A stretch of 64,000 nt of DNA from Leifsonia sp. 466MF (GTDB taxonomy: Bacteria; Actinomycetota; Actinomycetes; Actinomycetales; Microbacteriaceae), in assembly GCF_900100265.1 (NCBI RefSeq), contig NZ_LT629696.1, forward strand, positions 3,658,001 through 3,722,000, written 5' to 3'. Positions 42,258-51,252 of this stretch are shown here, one piece after another; within the stretch, counting starts at the first letter, position 1, and each line of letters begins with the position of its first letter. The notes below the pieces were generated by a model, which made no database searches, was not told the origin of the DNA, and was given only the letters and a program-made list of their open reading frames with translations. The position numbers and the translations under genes were made by a program.

Positions 42258-42781
42258 AGCACCGCACGCGCGGCCGGCTCGAGCAGCAGATACCGGACCA
42301 CACGGAGGTCCGCCGCCCGCACGGCCTCGGCGAGGACACGGTTGGGGAGGGTGTCGACCACGACCGACAGAGCGCGATGGAGCCCGTGGGCCGGATCGAC
42401 GTCGCCGCGCTCGACCCGTCGGGCGAGCAGGGTCAGCTCGACCTCGCGCTCCAGAGAGGAAGCGTCCGGGAAGCTCGCCAGCACCGCCGGCCAGAGCAGC
42501 CGGAGCACCGCTACCGCATCCGCGACCTCCGCTTCGTCGAGCACGGCGACCTCGGTGTAGCGGTTGGGCGACGTGGACATGAGCCCGACGGCGGTCAGGC
42601 GGCTCACCGCCTCACGGACCGGTGTCCGCGAGACGCCCAGCCACGAGGTCAGGTCCGCGTCGCGCAGACGCTGGCCCGGCCGCAGCTCCCCCGAGAGGAT
42701 GCGCTCCAGCACGAGCTCGTAGACATCGTTGCGGAGCAGCCGACGGCCGTCGTATCGCGCACGCGCATCCTGCTCCACCAC
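42110..42781 (-). CDS. GntR family regulator (FCD/VanR type)
   Basis: 223-residue regulator with a winged helix (about 15-80: LVLERILSGELRPGQRLRDADL then GVSRTPVREAVSRLTAVGL, the GntR signature) and an all-helical effector domain resembling FCD. The usual metal-binding histidines of FCD domains are not obvious. It lies upstream of no clear target; the flanking chvE operon on the same strand is preceded by its own terminator. It may act elsewhere. Confidence 0.88.
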   Translation of the reverse strand: MVEQDARARYDGRRLLRNDVYELVLERILSGELRPGQRLRDADLTSWLGVSRTPVREAVSRLTAVGLMSTSPNRYTEVAVLDEAEVADAVAVLRLLWPAVLASFPDASSLEREVELTLLARRVERGDVDPAHGLHRALSVVVDTLPNRVLAEAVRAADLRVVRYLLLEPAARAVLQPARVVALIRALGAETPPEAGAGRADELGVDLLTELEGVLSARRSAAR

Positions 42782-42923
42782 GGCTCCTCAACGTCAGAAA
42801 CGGTTCATACCTGTCCTAACATACCAGCCGCTTCGGGTGGGCACGGAGGAGCATATCCGTGCTGCCACCGATGCCGACGGCGAGAGCCGCGTCCTAGCCT
42901 GTGATCAAGCTCGGCCAGGGGGA

Positions 42924-42948
42924 CCGATCCCGTCGGGGGACGGATCGG
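42924..42948. terminator. Weak hairpin in tandem with the chvE terminator
   Basis: CCGATCC (42924-42930) pairs with GGATCGG (42942-42948), extended by CGTC/GAC with a bulge. Next to the strong hairpin at 42950-42990. The gap 42782-43012 has no gene. Confidence 0.45.
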
Positions 42949-42949
42949 G

Positions 42950-42990
42950 AAAGGGGCCGGAGTGCATCGCACTCCGGCCCCTTTCGTTTT
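42950..42990. terminator. Strong terminator after the chvE gene
   Basis: AAAGGGGCCGGAGTGC (42950-42965) and GCACTCCGGCCCCTTT (42969-42984) form a perfect 16-bp stem with a 3-base loop, followed on the plus strand by CGTTTT. The same stem also ends the minus-strand chvE transcript with a short U-run. It likely insulates both directions. Confidence 0.88.
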
Positions 42991-43012
42991 CACACGCGGG
43001 GTGTGAGAACCG

Positions 43013-44104
43013 TTACTTGGTCAGCGGCTCCAGGGTCGGGTCGTTGGCGTACGCCTCGGCCGCGTTCTCCTTGGTGACGATGACCGGCTTCAGCAGGAAC
43101 GCCGGGACGACCTTCTTGCCGTTGTCGTACGACTTGTCGTCGTTGATCTCGGGCTTCTTGCCCTGCTGCAGGTCCTTCACCATGGTGATGGCCTGCTTGA
43201 CCAGGTTGCGGGTGTCCTTGTTGATGGTCGAGTACTGCTCGCCCGCCATGATGGACTTGACCGACTCGGCCTCCGAGTCCTGACCGGTGACGATCGGGAC
43301 CGGCTTGCCTGCACCCTTCACCGAGGTGATGATGGCGCGGGCCAGGGTGTCGTTCGGCGACAGGACGCCGTCGAGCTCAGTGGAGGCGTAGTTCTTGGCG
43401 AGCAGGTTGTCCATGCGGGTCTGCGCGTTCGCCGGCAGCCAGCCCTGGGTGGAGGTCTGCTTGATCTCGGTCTGACCCGAGACGACCTTCAGGGTGCCGT
43501 CGTCGATCTTCGGCTGGAGGACCTTCATGGCGCCGTTGAAGAAGACAGCCGAGTTGGCGTCGTCCGGCGAGCCCGAGAAGAGCTCGATGTTGAAGTTCTT
43601 CTTGTCCGGGAACTTCGCCTTCATGCCGTCGAGCAGGGCCTGACCCTGCAGCTCGCCGACCTTCTCGTTGTCGTACGCGACGTAGTAGTCCACGTCGTTG
43701 GTGTTCAGGATCAGGCGGTCGTACGCGATGACGGTCGCGCCGGCGTCGTGCGCGGCCTTGGCCTGCGCGGCGAGCTGGCCACCGTCGACGGCGCCGATGA
43801 TGACGACCTTCGCACCGTTGGTGATCATCGACTGGATCTGCGACTGCTGGTCGGAGACACCGGAGCCACCGGCGTACTGGACGTCGCCCTTGAAGCCGGC
43901 CTCCTTGAGCCCGTCCTCGAACAGGCCACCGGCGAGAACCCAGTTCTCCGACGTCTTAGTCGGGAGGGCGACACCGATGGTGGAGTCCTTGGCGAAGCCG
44001 GACGCGGAGCTGCTGTCCGAACCGGAGCGGCTCGACGAGCAGCCGGTCAGGGCGAGCGCGGCGGCAGCTGCGACGGCCACTGTCGCGAGTGCGATTTTGC
44101 GCAT
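43013..44104 (-). CDS. chvE: Monosaccharide ABC transporter substrate-binding lipoprotein (ChvE-like)
   Basis: 363-residue solute-binding protein of the xylose/galactose type. The signal peptide ends in the lipobox LALTGC, Cys22 is the lipid site, followed by a Ser-rich linker and the two-lobed periplasmic-binding fold: IGVALPTKTSENWVL, MITNGAKVVIIGAVDG, GATVIAYDRLI, GVLSPNDTLARA, and PIVTGQDSEAESV. Third gene of an operon with MmsA and MmsB, as in the ChvE/GguAB systems of Agrobacterium. The sugar cannot be fixed from sequence alone. Confidence 0.92.
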   Translation of the reverse strand: MRKIALATVAVAAAAALALTGCSSSRSGSDSSSASGFAKDSTIGVALPTKTSENWVLAGGLFEDGLKEAGFKGDVQYAGGSGVSDQQSQIQSMITNGAKVVIIGAVDGGQLAAQAKAAHDAGATVIAYDRLILNTNDVDYYVAYDNEKVGELQGQALLDGMKAKFPDKKNFNIELFSGSPDDANSAVFFNGAMKVLQPKIDDGTLKVVSGQTEIKQTSTQGWLPANAQTRMDNLLAKNYASTELDGVLSPNDTLARAIITSVKGAGKPVPIVTGQDSEAESVKSIMAGEQYSTINKDTRNLVKQAITMVKDLQQGKKPEINDDKSYDNGKKVVPAFLLKPVIVTKENAAEAYANDPTLEPLTK

Positions 44105-44159
44105 TGCGTTTCTCTTTCTCTGTGTGTTGATGGTGCAGGGGGGATGAAAAACTAGGTGA

Positions 44160-45503
44160 TCAGGACGTCAGCGAGCGCGAGCTGTCCTCGGCGGAGTCGC
44201 CGGACGGCACGACGGCGGGCTGCTCGGCGGCAGCGGCGTTCGCCTCCTGCGTCTTGCCGCCACCGAACATCCTGCCGATCAACGACGGACCGCCCCGGCG
44301 CTTCGAGTAGACGTCCACACCGACCGCGACGAGCAGGACCAGACCCTTGATGATCTGCACCTTGTCGCTGGTGACGCCGAGGAGCTGCAGGCCGTTGTTG
44401 AGGACGGCGATGACCAGACCACCGATGATGGAGCCGGCCACGGTTCCGATACCGCCGGAGACCGCAGCACCACCGATGAACACGGCCGCGATCGCGTCGA
44501 GCTCCCAGCCGAGGCCGTCCTGCGGCCCGGAGGAGACGGAGCGGGCGACGGCGATCATGCCGGCCAGCGCCGCGAGCACCGACATGTTCATCATGACGAA
44601 GAAGTTGATGCGCTTGATCTTGACGCCCGACAGCTCCGCGGCGTGCCAGTTGCCGCCGACCGCGTAGATGTGGCGACCGAAGATGGTGCTGCGCGTGATG
44701 AACGAGTACAGGATGATGAGCACGCCGAGGATCACGCCGGCGACGGGGAACGAGGTTCCGACCCGGCCGCTTCCGAACAGCACCGCAGCGTAGATCACGA
44801 CGGCGTCGAGGATGACCACCTTGAACACGCTGACCCACAGGGGAGCCTTCTCGGAGCCCATCTTCGTCTGCTTGCGACGGGTGCGGACCTCCGCCAGCGC
44901 GATGACGACCGCGATGATGATGCCGAGCAGCAGGGTGGAGTTGTTGAAGCCCGTGTTCGGGCCCCACTCCGGAAGGAAGCCGCCGCCGATGAAGGTGAAG
45001 CCGTCCGGGACGGGAATCGTGTTCGCGCTGCCGATCAGCTGGTTCAGACCGCGGAAGATGAGCATGCCGGCCAGGGTGACGATGAACGCGGGGACGCCGA
45101 CGTAGGCGACCCACCATCCCTGCCAGGCTCCGATGACGACACCCACGAGCAGTCCGAGGATGATCGCGAGCGGCCACGGCACGTTCCAGTTGGTCATCGC
45201 CTCGGCGACGATGATGCCGACGAGGGCGGCGACCGAGCCGACCGACAGGTCGATGTGGCCGGCGATGATGACCATCACCATGCCGATGGCCAGGATCAGG
45301 ACGTACACGTTCTGATTGACCAGGTTGATGAGGTTGACCGGCTCGAGCGTGGTGCCGCCCGTGAGCACCTCGAACAGCAGGATGATGACGACGAGGGCGC
45401 CGAGGATGCCGAACTGGCGTCCGGTGGACTGGCCGCCTCCGAACATCTTGCCGAGGTCGCGGAGACCGCCGGACTTCTTCTTCTCGGGAATCTGTGTGGT
45501 CAT
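44160..45503 (-). CDS. mmsB: Monosaccharide ABC transporter permease
   Basis: 447-residue permease with about ten helices. VMVIIAGHIDLSVGSVAALVG is the family signature of XylH/RbsC-type sugar permeases (G-G-I-D-L-S-V-G-x-V), followed by VAYVGVPAFIVTLAGMLIFRGL and the conserved GIGTVAGSIIGGLVI near the end. The C-terminal 40 residues are a cytoplasmic tail rich in Gly/Ala/Ser. It lies 2 bases after the ATPase gene, in one transcript. Confidence 0.93.
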   Translation of the reverse strand: MTTQIPEKKKSGGLRDLGKMFGGGQSTGRQFGILGALVVIILLFEVLTGGTTLEPVNLINLVNQNVYVLILAIGMVMVIIAGHIDLSVGSVAALVGIIVAEAMTNWNVPWPLAIILGLLVGVVIGAWQGWWVAYVGVPAFIVTLAGMLIFRGLNQLIGSANTIPVPDGFTFIGGGFLPEWGPNTGFNNSTLLLGIIIAVVIALAEVRTRRKQTKMGSEKAPLWVSVFKVVILDAVVIYAAVLFGSGRVGTSFPVAGVILGVLIILYSFITRSTIFGRHIYAVGGNWHAAELSGVKIKRINFFVMMNMSVLAALAGMIAVARSVSSGPQDGLGWELDAIAAVFIGGAAVSGGIGTVAGSIIGGLVIAVLNNGLQLLGVTSDKVQIIKGLVLLVAVGVDVYSKRRGGPSLIGRMFGGGKTQEANAAAAEQPAVVPSGDSAEDSSRSLTS

Positions 45504-45505
45504 GG

Positions 45506-47053
45506 CTATCGGGCAATCCTCTTCTTGGCGGATGTCATGCTTTTCAGGAGGGTTTCGGGCGTCGCCTCGGCGATGGGCAGCTCGTCGGTGATCTGGCCCT
45601 CGAAGATCGTGTAGATGCGGTCCGAGATGCCGAGCAGTTCGGGCAGTTCGGACGAGATGACGATGACGCCCTTGCCCTGTGCGGCGAGCTGCTGGATGAT
45701 CCCGTAGATCTCGAACTTGGCGCCGACATCGATGCCGCGGGTGGGCTCGTCGAGGATCAGGATGTCGGGGTCGGTGAACATCCACTTGGCCAGCACGACT
45801 TTCTGCTGGTTGCCGCCGGAGAGCGTCGACACGCCGCGGTCGACGTCGGGCGTCCGGATGCGGAGCAGCTTGCGGTACTCGTCCGCGACCGCGTACTCCT
45901 CCAGGTCGTCGACGACGCCGCGCTTGGCGATCTTCTTGAGCTTGGCGGCGACGACCGACTGCTTGATGTCGTCGAGGAGGTTCAGACCGAGCACCTTGCG
46001 GTCCTCGCTCACGTACGCCATTCCGTTGTCGATGGCCTCGGAGACGTTGCGGACCTGGATCTCCTTGCCGTCCTTGTAGATCTCACCCGAGACCCAGTTG
46101 CCGTAGGAGTGGCCGAAGACGCTCATCGCGAGCTCGGTGCGGCCGGCGCCCATGAGGCCGGCGAAGCCGACGATCTCGCCGCGACGGACGTAGAAGCTGG
46201 AGTTCTTGACGACCAGTCGGTCCGGCACCTGCGGGTGCTGCACGACCCAGTCCTTCACCTCGAAGAACTTCTCGCCGATGTTCGGCGTGCGCTCCGGGAA
46301 GCGGCTCCCGAGCGTGCGGCCGACCATGCCGCGGATGATGCGGTCCTCATCGACGCCGTCCGCCTTGACGTCGAGCGTCTCGATCGTGCGGCCGTCGCGG
46401 ATGATGGTGATCTGGTCTGCGATCTGCTCGATCTCGTTGAGCTTGTGGCTGATCATGATCGAGCTGACGCCGCGACCCTTCAGTCCGAGGATCAGGTCGA
46501 GGAGGTGCTGCGACTCGGCCTCGTTGAGCGCCGCGGTCGGCTCGTCGAGGATGAGGAGCTTGACGTTCTTGTTGAGCGCCTTGGCGATCTCGACCAGCTG
46601 CTGCTTGCCGACGCCGATGTTCTTGATCTGGGTGTCCGGGTCGTCCGTCAGACCGACACGGGCGAGCAGCTCGACGGCGCGGGTCTTCGCCTCGCCCCAG
46701 TTGATGACGCCGCCGCGGCCCGGCTCGTTGCCGAGGAAGATGTTCTCGGTGATCGAGAGCTCGGGGATGAGCGCGAGCTCCTGGTGGATGATCACGATGC
46801 CCTGCTGTTCGCTGGACTTGATGTCCTTGAACCGCATCACGTCGCCCTGGTAGACGATGTCTCCGCTGTACGTCCCATAGGGGTACACGCCGGAGAGGAC
46901 CTTCATGAGGGTGGACTTCCCCGCGCCGTTCTCGCCGCAGATCGCGTGGATCTCGTCGGCGTGGACGGTGAGGGAGACATCCTCCAGCGCTTTGACCCCG
47001 GGGAACTCCTTGGTGATCGCGCGCATCTCGAGGATGACTGCGTTCGACGGCAT
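45506..47053 (-). CDS. mmsA: Monosaccharide ABC transporter ATP-binding protein (double ABC)
   Basis: 515 residues with two ATPase domains, as in all sugar-importing RbsA/XylG/MglA-type proteins. Domain 1: Walker [10 protein letters not shown] (about 37-45), signature [13 protein letters not shown], Walker [10 protein letters not shown]. Domain 2: degenerate Walker [12 protein letters not shown], then [16 protein letters not shown] and [13 protein letters not shown]. Energises uptake with MmsB. GCAAGGAGCG precedes the ATG. The 118-base region upstream contains the operon promoter and a possible ROK operator. Confidence 0.94.
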   Translation of the reverse strand: MPSNAVILEMRAITKEFPGVKALEDVSLTVHADEIHAICGENGAGKSTLMKVLSGVYPYGTYSGDIVYQGDVMRFKDIKSSEQQGIVIIHQELALIPELSITENIFLGNEPGRGGVINWGEAKTRAVELLARVGLTDDPDTQIKNIGVGKQQLVEIAKALNKNVKLLILDEPTAALNEAESQHLLDLILGLKGRGVSSIMISHKLNEIEQIADQITIIRDGRTIETLDVKADGVDEDRIIRGMVGRTLGSRFPERTPNIGEKFFEVKDWVVQHPQVPDRLVVKNSSFYVRRGEIVGFAGLMGAGRTELAMSVFGHSYGNWVSGEIYKDGKEIQVRNVSEAIDNGMAYVSEDRKVLGLNLLDDIKQSVVAAKLKKIAKRGVVDDLEEYAVADEYRKLLRIRTPDVDRGVSTLSGGNQQKVVLAKWMFTDPDILILDEPTRGIDVGAKFEIYGIIQQLAAQGKGVIVISSELPELLGISDRIYTIFEGQITDELPIAEATPETLLKSMTSAKKRIAR

Positions 47054-47074
47054 CGTCGCTCCTTGCGGGCTCGG

Positions 47075-47140
47075 GAATGGATGTGCCTAAGTAGTAAACG
47101 CTATCTTCGCACTTGTCGTCAAATAGTGAAGACAACGATG
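47075..47140. promoter_or_regulatory. Promoter region of the mms/chv operon with imperfect dyad
   Basis: In this AT-richer patch TCTTCGCACT and AGTGAAGA face each other about 18 bases apart, and TTGTCGTC and GACAACGA repeat the theme. A ROK-family regulator encoded upstream would be the natural ligand. The dyad is imperfect, so this is only a candidate. Confidence 0.4.
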
Positions 47141-47171
47141 CGATAACGGCCGAAAGAGGTAGCGGGGGACG

Positions 47172-48362
47172 TCAGCCCTCTTGCCCGGCCAGGGCGCCTT
47201 TGATGACGATCGCGGCTGCTCCGAGCGACTCGGCGCGGTCGCCCAGCGACGAGATCCGGACCGTCGTGGTACCGGCGATGATCGGGATGGCGTTCTGCCG
47301 GATCCCGTGCCTGATCGGGTCGAGCAGCGCGTCGCCCAGACCGACCAGCGGTCCGCCGATGAGCACCAGTTCCGGGTTGATGACGTTCGCGATGTTGCCG
47401 ATCGCCTGGCCGATCGCCGTGCCCGCGTCGCTGACGACGCGGAGGACGGCCGGGTCTTTGGCAAGCCCGCGGCGCAGGATGTCCGAGGCCGTGCGCGCGC
47501 CGTCGCCCCGCCCGAGCGATTCGAGCATCACGCTGGTCGACGCGATCGTCTCCAGGCAGCCGCGGTTGCCGCAGCGGCAGATCACGCCGTGCTCCGCGAC
47601 CGGCGTGTGACCGAGTTCGCCCGTGATGCCGAGGAACCCGTAGTACGGCTGGCCGTTGAGGATGAGGCCCGCACCGATCCCTGTGCCGATCTTGACGAAG
47701 ATCAAGTTGCGCTCTCCGCGGTTCGCTCCCCAGGTGACTTCGGCGAGCGCACCGAGGTTGGCGTCGTTGTCGACGACGACCGGGAAGCCGAACACATCCT
47801 CCAGCTCCCGCCGGGTGATTCCGACCCATTCGGGGAGGATGGCGCCCTGCAGAACCGTTCCGGTACGGCGGTCGATGGGTCCGGGGATGCCGACGCCGAC
47901 GGCGAGAACGGACTCGCGGTCGTGGCCGCCTTCGGCGAGCATCCGGTCGAGCAGCCGTGCAGCCTCCCGCACCGCGCCGAGCACGTCATAGCCGGGTTCG
48001 AGCGCCACCTGCTCCTCGGCGATGACGTCATAGCCGAGGGTGGTGAGCACGATGCGCACGTGGCGGCGGCCGAAGTCGACGCCGACGGCGATGTCGCCGG
48101 TGTCGGTGAGCTGCACGAGCAGGGCCCGCCGCCCGCTGGAGGTCACCGGGGAGGTCGTGACCACGCCCTTGGCCGCCATGTCGCGAACGATGTTCGACAC
48201 GGTGGCGGTGGACAGGCCGGTCCCGCGCGCCAGCTCAGCCTGGGTGGACGGTCCGTTGGCCAGGAGGAACTCGACGAGTCGTTCCTGGTTCAAGTGCCTC
48301 AGTGCGCCCTGCGACCCGGGATTGCGTGCGCCACGAGGGATCAGCCCCTGGGTGGCGGTCAT
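47172..48362 (-). CDS. ROK family transcriptional regulator (xylose-repressor type)
   Basis: 396 residues. N-terminal winged helix (about 20-80) with RLVEFLLANGPSTQAELARGTGLSTATVSNIV, then a ROK sugar-kinase-like domain with GVDFGRRHVRIV (ATP-phosphate loop), IFVKIGTGIGAGLIL, and the zinc motif CRCGNRGCLE. The upstream position and same strand as mmsA-mmsB-chvE suggest it represses that operon and senses its sugar. Leaderless start: CACGCT 7 bases before ATG. Divergent from the AroE-like gene. Confidence 0.9.
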   Translation of the reverse strand: MTATQGLIPRGARNPGSQGALRHLNQERLVEFLLANGPSTQAELARGTGLSTATVSNIVRDMAAKGVVTTSPVTSSGRRALLVQLTDTGDIAVGVDFGRRHVRIVLTTLGYDVIAEEQVALEPGYDVLGAVREAARLLDRMLAEGGHDRESVLAVGVGIPGPIDRRTGTVLQGAILPEWVGITRRELEDVFGFPVVVDNDANLGALAEVTWGANRGERNLIFVKIGTGIGAGLILNGQPYYGFLGITGELGHTPVAEHGVICRCGNRGCLETIASTSVMLESLGRGDGARTASDILRRGLAKDPAVLRVVSDAGTAIGQAIGNIANVINPELVLIGGPLVGLGDALLDPIRHGIRQNAIPIIAGTTTVRISSLGDRAESLGAAAIVIKGALAGQEG

Positions 48363-48473
48363 AGCGACAAGCGTGAACGATCGGGCTGTTGGAGTCAAGC
48401 TGTGAACGCAAGAGTTCGCCCCAGATCGGGTGACGGACCTGAGAATGCTGACACCTACTGCGATGATGGAGTC

Positions 48474-49289
48474 ATGCCCATCCTGAACAAGGACATGCAG
48501 GTCTGCATCTCGCTCGCCGGTCGCCCCAGCAATATCGGGACGCGCTTCCACAACTTCCTGTACGACGAGCTCGGCCTGAACTTCGTCTACAAGGCGTTCA
48601 CGACGGACGACCTGGAGGGCGCCGTGCGCGGCATCCGCGCGCTCGGGATCCGCGGATGCTCGGTCTCCATGCCGTTCAAGGAGGCGATCATCCCGCTCGT
48701 CGACAACCTCGAGGCGTCGGCCGTGGCGATCGAGTCCGTGAACACCGTCGTGAACGAGGACGGCCTGCTGACCGCCTCCAACACCGACTACGAGGCCGTC
48801 GCGCAGCTGCTCGCCGAGCACGACGTCGACGCGGCGCAGCGCGTTCTAGTGCGCGGGTCGGGTGGCATGGCGAAGGCCGTCGTCGCGGCGTTCCGCGGCG
48901 CGGGATTCGACGAGCTGACCGTCCTCGCGCGCAATGCCGAGGCCGGCCCCGCTCTCGCCGAGCGGTACGGCTACGAGTGGGTGGCGGAGGACCCGGAGCC
49001 CGGCTTCGACGTCATCGTCAACGTGACGCCGCTCGGGATGCGCGGCGACGCGGAGGACGTGATGGCGTTCGACGAGGCGTTCATCGAGCGCGCGACGACC
49101 GTGTTCGACGTCGTCGCCTTCCCCTCCGAGACGCCGTTGATCCGCGCCGCGCGGGCGACGGAGACGGCGGTGATCACCGGGGCGGAGGTCATCGCCCTGC
49201 AGGCCGCGCGTCAGTTCGAGCGATACACCGGTGTGCGGCTCACGCCGGAGCAGGTGGCCCGGGCGTCCGAGTTCTCGCGCGCCGAGTAG
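48474..49289 (+). CDS. Shikimate dehydrogenase family protein (AroE/YdiB-like)
   Basis: 271-residue NAD(P)-dependent dehydrogenase. The N-terminal substrate domain keeps GCSVSMPFKEAIIPLVD (the catalytic Lys of AroE in SxPxK) and SNTDYEA with the conserved Asp. The Rossmann domain has VLVRGSGGMAKAVVAA (GxGGxxxA). In AroE the loop is SVTIPHK; SMPFKE differs, so the protein may be a quinate/shikimate dehydrogenase of a catabolic branch rather than the biosynthetic enzyme. Start with GATGAT 6 bases upstream. Confidence 0.85.
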   Translation: MPILNKDMQVCISLAGRPSNIGTRFHNFLYDELGLNFVYKAFTTDDLEGAVRGIRALGIRGCSVSMPFKEAIIPLVDNLEASAVAIESVNTVVNEDGLLTASNTDYEAVAQLLAEHDVDAAQRVLVRGSGGMAKAVVAAFRGAGFDELTVLARNAEAGPALAERYGYEWVAEDPEPGFDVIVNVTPLGMRGDAEDVMAFDEAFIERATTVFDVVAFPSETPLIRAARATETAVITGAEVIALQAARQFERYTGVRLTPEQVARASEFSRAE

Positions 49290-49372
49290 CTCCGGTCGCA
49301 TCGACGGACCAGTGTGATGCGCTCCGGCGCGTCGGGGAGTAGCTTGAGCCCCGGACGTGAAGGAGCGTGCGC

Positions 49373-49615
49373 ATGGGCATCGGAAGCGGCATCTTCATCT
49401 TCGTCGTCGGCCTCATCCTGGCCTTCGCCCTGCAGGTGCAGGTGAGCTGGATCGACCTGAAGATCACCGGGTACATCCTCATGGGCGCCGGCCTGGTCGT
49501 CTTCATCATCTCGCTGGCGTTCGCGCTGCGGCGCAGACCGCGCACGTCGATCCGGCAGGACGGCATCGACCCCGTCACCGGCCAGCGGGTCGAGCGGCGC
49601 ACCGATGAGTATTGA
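49373..49615 (+). CDS. DUF6458-like small membrane protein
   Basis: 80 residues with two predicted membrane helices (GSGIFIFVVGLILAFALQV and ITGYILMGAGLVVFIISLAFAL) and a basic C-terminal tail. A family widespread in actinobacteria with no known role. GAAGGAG 7 bases upstream supports the ATG at 49373; a GTG at 49367 is also in frame. Confidence 0.8.
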   Translation: MGIGSGIFIFVVGLILAFALQVQVSWIDLKITGYILMGAGLVVFIISLAFALRRRPRTSIRQDGIDPVTGQRVERRTDEY

Positions 49616-49643
49616 GGCCAGGACCCAGCCATACAATGGCCGG

Positions 49644-50081
49644 ATGTCCGACGACCTCCTCGCACTCGAGAACCAGGTGTGCTTCGGCCTCGCCGTGGCC
49701 GCGCGGAGTGTCATCGCGCTCTACCGCCCGGTGCTCGAACCGCTGTCGCTGACGCATCCGCAGTACCTCGTGATGCTGGCGTTGTGGGAGCGCGAGCCGC
49801 GGTCGGTCAAGGACCTCAGCGACACCCTTGCCCTGGAGCCGGCCACCCTCTCCCCTCTGCTGAAGCGGCTCGAGGCGACCGGTTACGTCGAACGGCGGCG
49901 CAGCGCCGCCGACGAGCGCGCGCTCGAGGTGCGCCTGACGGAGTCCGGGCGGGCGCTCCGAGCGGAGGCGGAGAAGATCCCGCCGCGCATCGTGGAGCGG
50001 CTCGGCCTTCCGGTCTCAGAGCTCGAGAATCTGCGCGAGAGCCTGCAGACGATCATCGGTGCGGCCGTCCGCACCGGATGA
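49644..50081 (+). CDS. MarR family regulator, OhrR-like
   Basis: 145 residues. ENQVCFGLAVAARSVI near the N-terminus contains the single conserved cysteine at the position that OhrR uses to sense organic peroxides. The winged helix follows (SVKDLSDTLALEPATLSPLLKRLEATGYVERRRSAADERAL). OhrR regulators usually sit next to the peroxidase gene ohr, which is absent in this window. TACAAT 6 bases before the ATG: leaderless. A MarR-like 22-bp palindrome is found 245 bases downstream in front of the zinc-ribbon gene. Confidence 0.85.
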   Translation: MSDDLLALENQVCFGLAVAARSVIALYRPVLEPLSLTHPQYLVMLALWEREPRSVKDLSDTLALEPATLSPLLKRLEATGYVERRRSAADERALEVRLTESGRALRAEAEKIPPRIVERLGLPVSELENLRESLQTIIGAAVRTG

Positions 50082-50088
50082 CGCGGGT

Positions 50089-50316
50089 TCAGGCCGCCTG
50101 AACGGGCGCGGGGCACACCAGCCGCGTCGCGTCGCGCTGGCCGCCGGGCCGCAGCACCTCGTGCTCGGTCATCGGCCGGCCGCACATCGGGCAGGGAGCC
50201 GCGGCGGAACGCCGGTCGGGCGCCTCCGGGTGGCCCGCGCCGAGCTGCGCCGGACCGGCGATGCGGATGAGCTTCTCGTTCCACCGCGAATACCAGCTGG
50301 CGAAGCGTCCGGCCAT
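50089..50316 (-). CDS. Small zinc-ribbon-like protein
   Basis: 75 residues. The C-terminal half has CPMCGRPMTEHEVLRPGGQ then RLVCPAP: three cysteines, so the fourth zinc ligand may be a histidine or be missing. The N-terminal half is basic and aromatic (RFASWYSRWNEKLIRIAG). GAGGGATC lies before the ATG. The palindrome at 50326-50347 lies in its promoter. Function unknown. Confidence 0.7.
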   Translation of the reverse strand: MAGRFASWYSRWNEKLIRIAGPAQLGAGHPEAPDRRSAAAPCPMCGRPMTEHEVLRPGGQRDATRLVCPAPVQAA

Positions 50317-50325
50317 GATCCCTCG

Positions 50326-50347
50326 ATTCATTAGTGCACTAACGAAT
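50326..50347. promoter_or_regulatory. 22-bp near-perfect palindrome, MarR-like operator
   Basis: ATTCATTAGTGCACTAACGAAT with one mismatched pair and perfect core TTAGTGCACTAA (50331-50342). It precedes the zinc-ribbon gene on the minus strand and lies 250 bases from the OhrR-like gene. Confidence 0.65.
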
Positions 50348-50363
50348 AGTGTACGCCATCTGG

Positions 50364-50385
50364 ACCCTGACCCGCGGGGCAAGGT
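50364..50385. promoter_or_regulatory. MerR-type dyad promoter
   Basis: ACCCTGACCCGCGGGGCAAGGT reads as an imperfect dyad (four mismatched positions) centred 34 bases before the MerR start codon, with TACGCT (50387-50392) as a probable -10. MerR proteins bind dyads in the long -35/-10 spacer, so autoregulation is likely. Confidence 0.5.
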
Positions 50386-50408
50386 CTACGCTGACAGCGG
50401 AGGACGAC

Positions 50409-50807
50409 ATGCGCATCAGCGAACTGGCCGAGCGGGCGGGTGTGACGGTCAAGGCCGTGCGGTACTACGAGCGGCTCGGGCTCGTCTCGCCGGACCGGCT
50501 CGGCAACGGCTACCGCGAGTACGGCGACGAGCATCTGCGCGCTGTGCTCGAGATCCGCGAACTGGCCGACACGGGCATCCCGCCGGGCAAGGCGCGTCCC
50601 TTCATCGACTGCCTCGGCTCGGGCCACGCGCACAGCGACGAATGCCCCGCCTCACGCGACGCCTACCGCGACGGACTGGCCGAGCTGGATGCGGCGATCG
50701 CCGCTCTGGAGCGCCGCAGGAACCTCCTCGCCCGCCGTCTGGCCGGCGCCGAGCACCGCATCCCCGAGCCGGCCGACGGCTGCGGGTGCACCATCGACCC
50801 CTCCTGA
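50409..50807 (+). CDS. MerR family transcriptional regulator with a Cys-rich C-terminus
   Basis: 132 residues. The winged helix MRISELAERAGVTVKAVRYYERLGLVSP is the MerR signature. After the dimer helix come Cys in FIDCLGSGHAHSDECPAS and the C-terminal DGCGCTIDPS, giving four cysteines and two histidines. This could bind a metal or form a redox sensor, as in CueR/SoxR-like groups, but no effector gene is adjacent. The ATG is preceded by AGGACGAC. Confidence 0.88.
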   Translation: MRISELAERAGVTVKAVRYYERLGLVSPDRLGNGYREYGDEHLRAVLEIRELADTGIPPGKARPFIDCLGSGHAHSDECPASRDAYRDGLAELDAAIAALERRRNLLARRLAGAEHRIPEPADGCGCTIDPS

Positions 50808-50939
50808 CCGACACCGGGATCATCCCCAGGGATGACCTCCTCCCTACCTGGGGTCGATGCCCTTCGGGCGCGTACCCGGTTGACTCGGATATGTCCGCTC
50901 GAGCTCCCGTCTCGAGCGTCGACACGAAGGGGGAGACCG

Positions 50940-51197
50940 ATGACGACACTGGGACACGGACTGCGAACCGCACCGACACTCGGTACGGCATCGGTGCCGG
51001 TGCGGCGGCGAGCGCGGGGGCTGCTCGCCGCCGTCACCGGGAACCCCTACCTGCAGCTGCTCGTCACTCTCGTGCTGATCGCTGCGGGGGCGACCCTGCT
51101 GATGATCGGGATCGGCCTGGTGCTGGATGTCGCGGTGCCGTGGATCTTCGACGACGAGCTGCGCGCACTGAAGACCCTTCTGCCGCAGATCGGCTGA
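50940..51197 (+). CDS. Small membrane protein
   Basis: 85 residues. A basic N-terminus and one strong membrane helix (LQLLVTLVLIAAGATLLMIGIGLVLDV), then a short amphipathic tail (PWIFDDELRALKTLLPQIG). GAAGGGGGAG lies before the ATG. No family recognised. The 132 bases before it contain nothing obvious. Confidence 0.65.
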   Translation: MTTLGHGLRTAPTLGTASVPVRRRARGLLAAVTGNPYLQLLVTLVLIAAGATLLMIGIGLVLDVAVPWIFDDELRALKTLLPQIG

Positions 51198-51252
51198 CGG
51201 TCGGGTGAGCCGGGCTCTGGCCCCGGCGATCGGCCGCCCCTAGAGTCCCTGC

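Noticed and set aside
42782..43012. Possible small RNA between GntR and chvE because of two stable hairpins
   Set aside because: The strong hairpin with U-tract is explained as the terminator of the chvE operon, and no promoter for a separate RNA is obvious.
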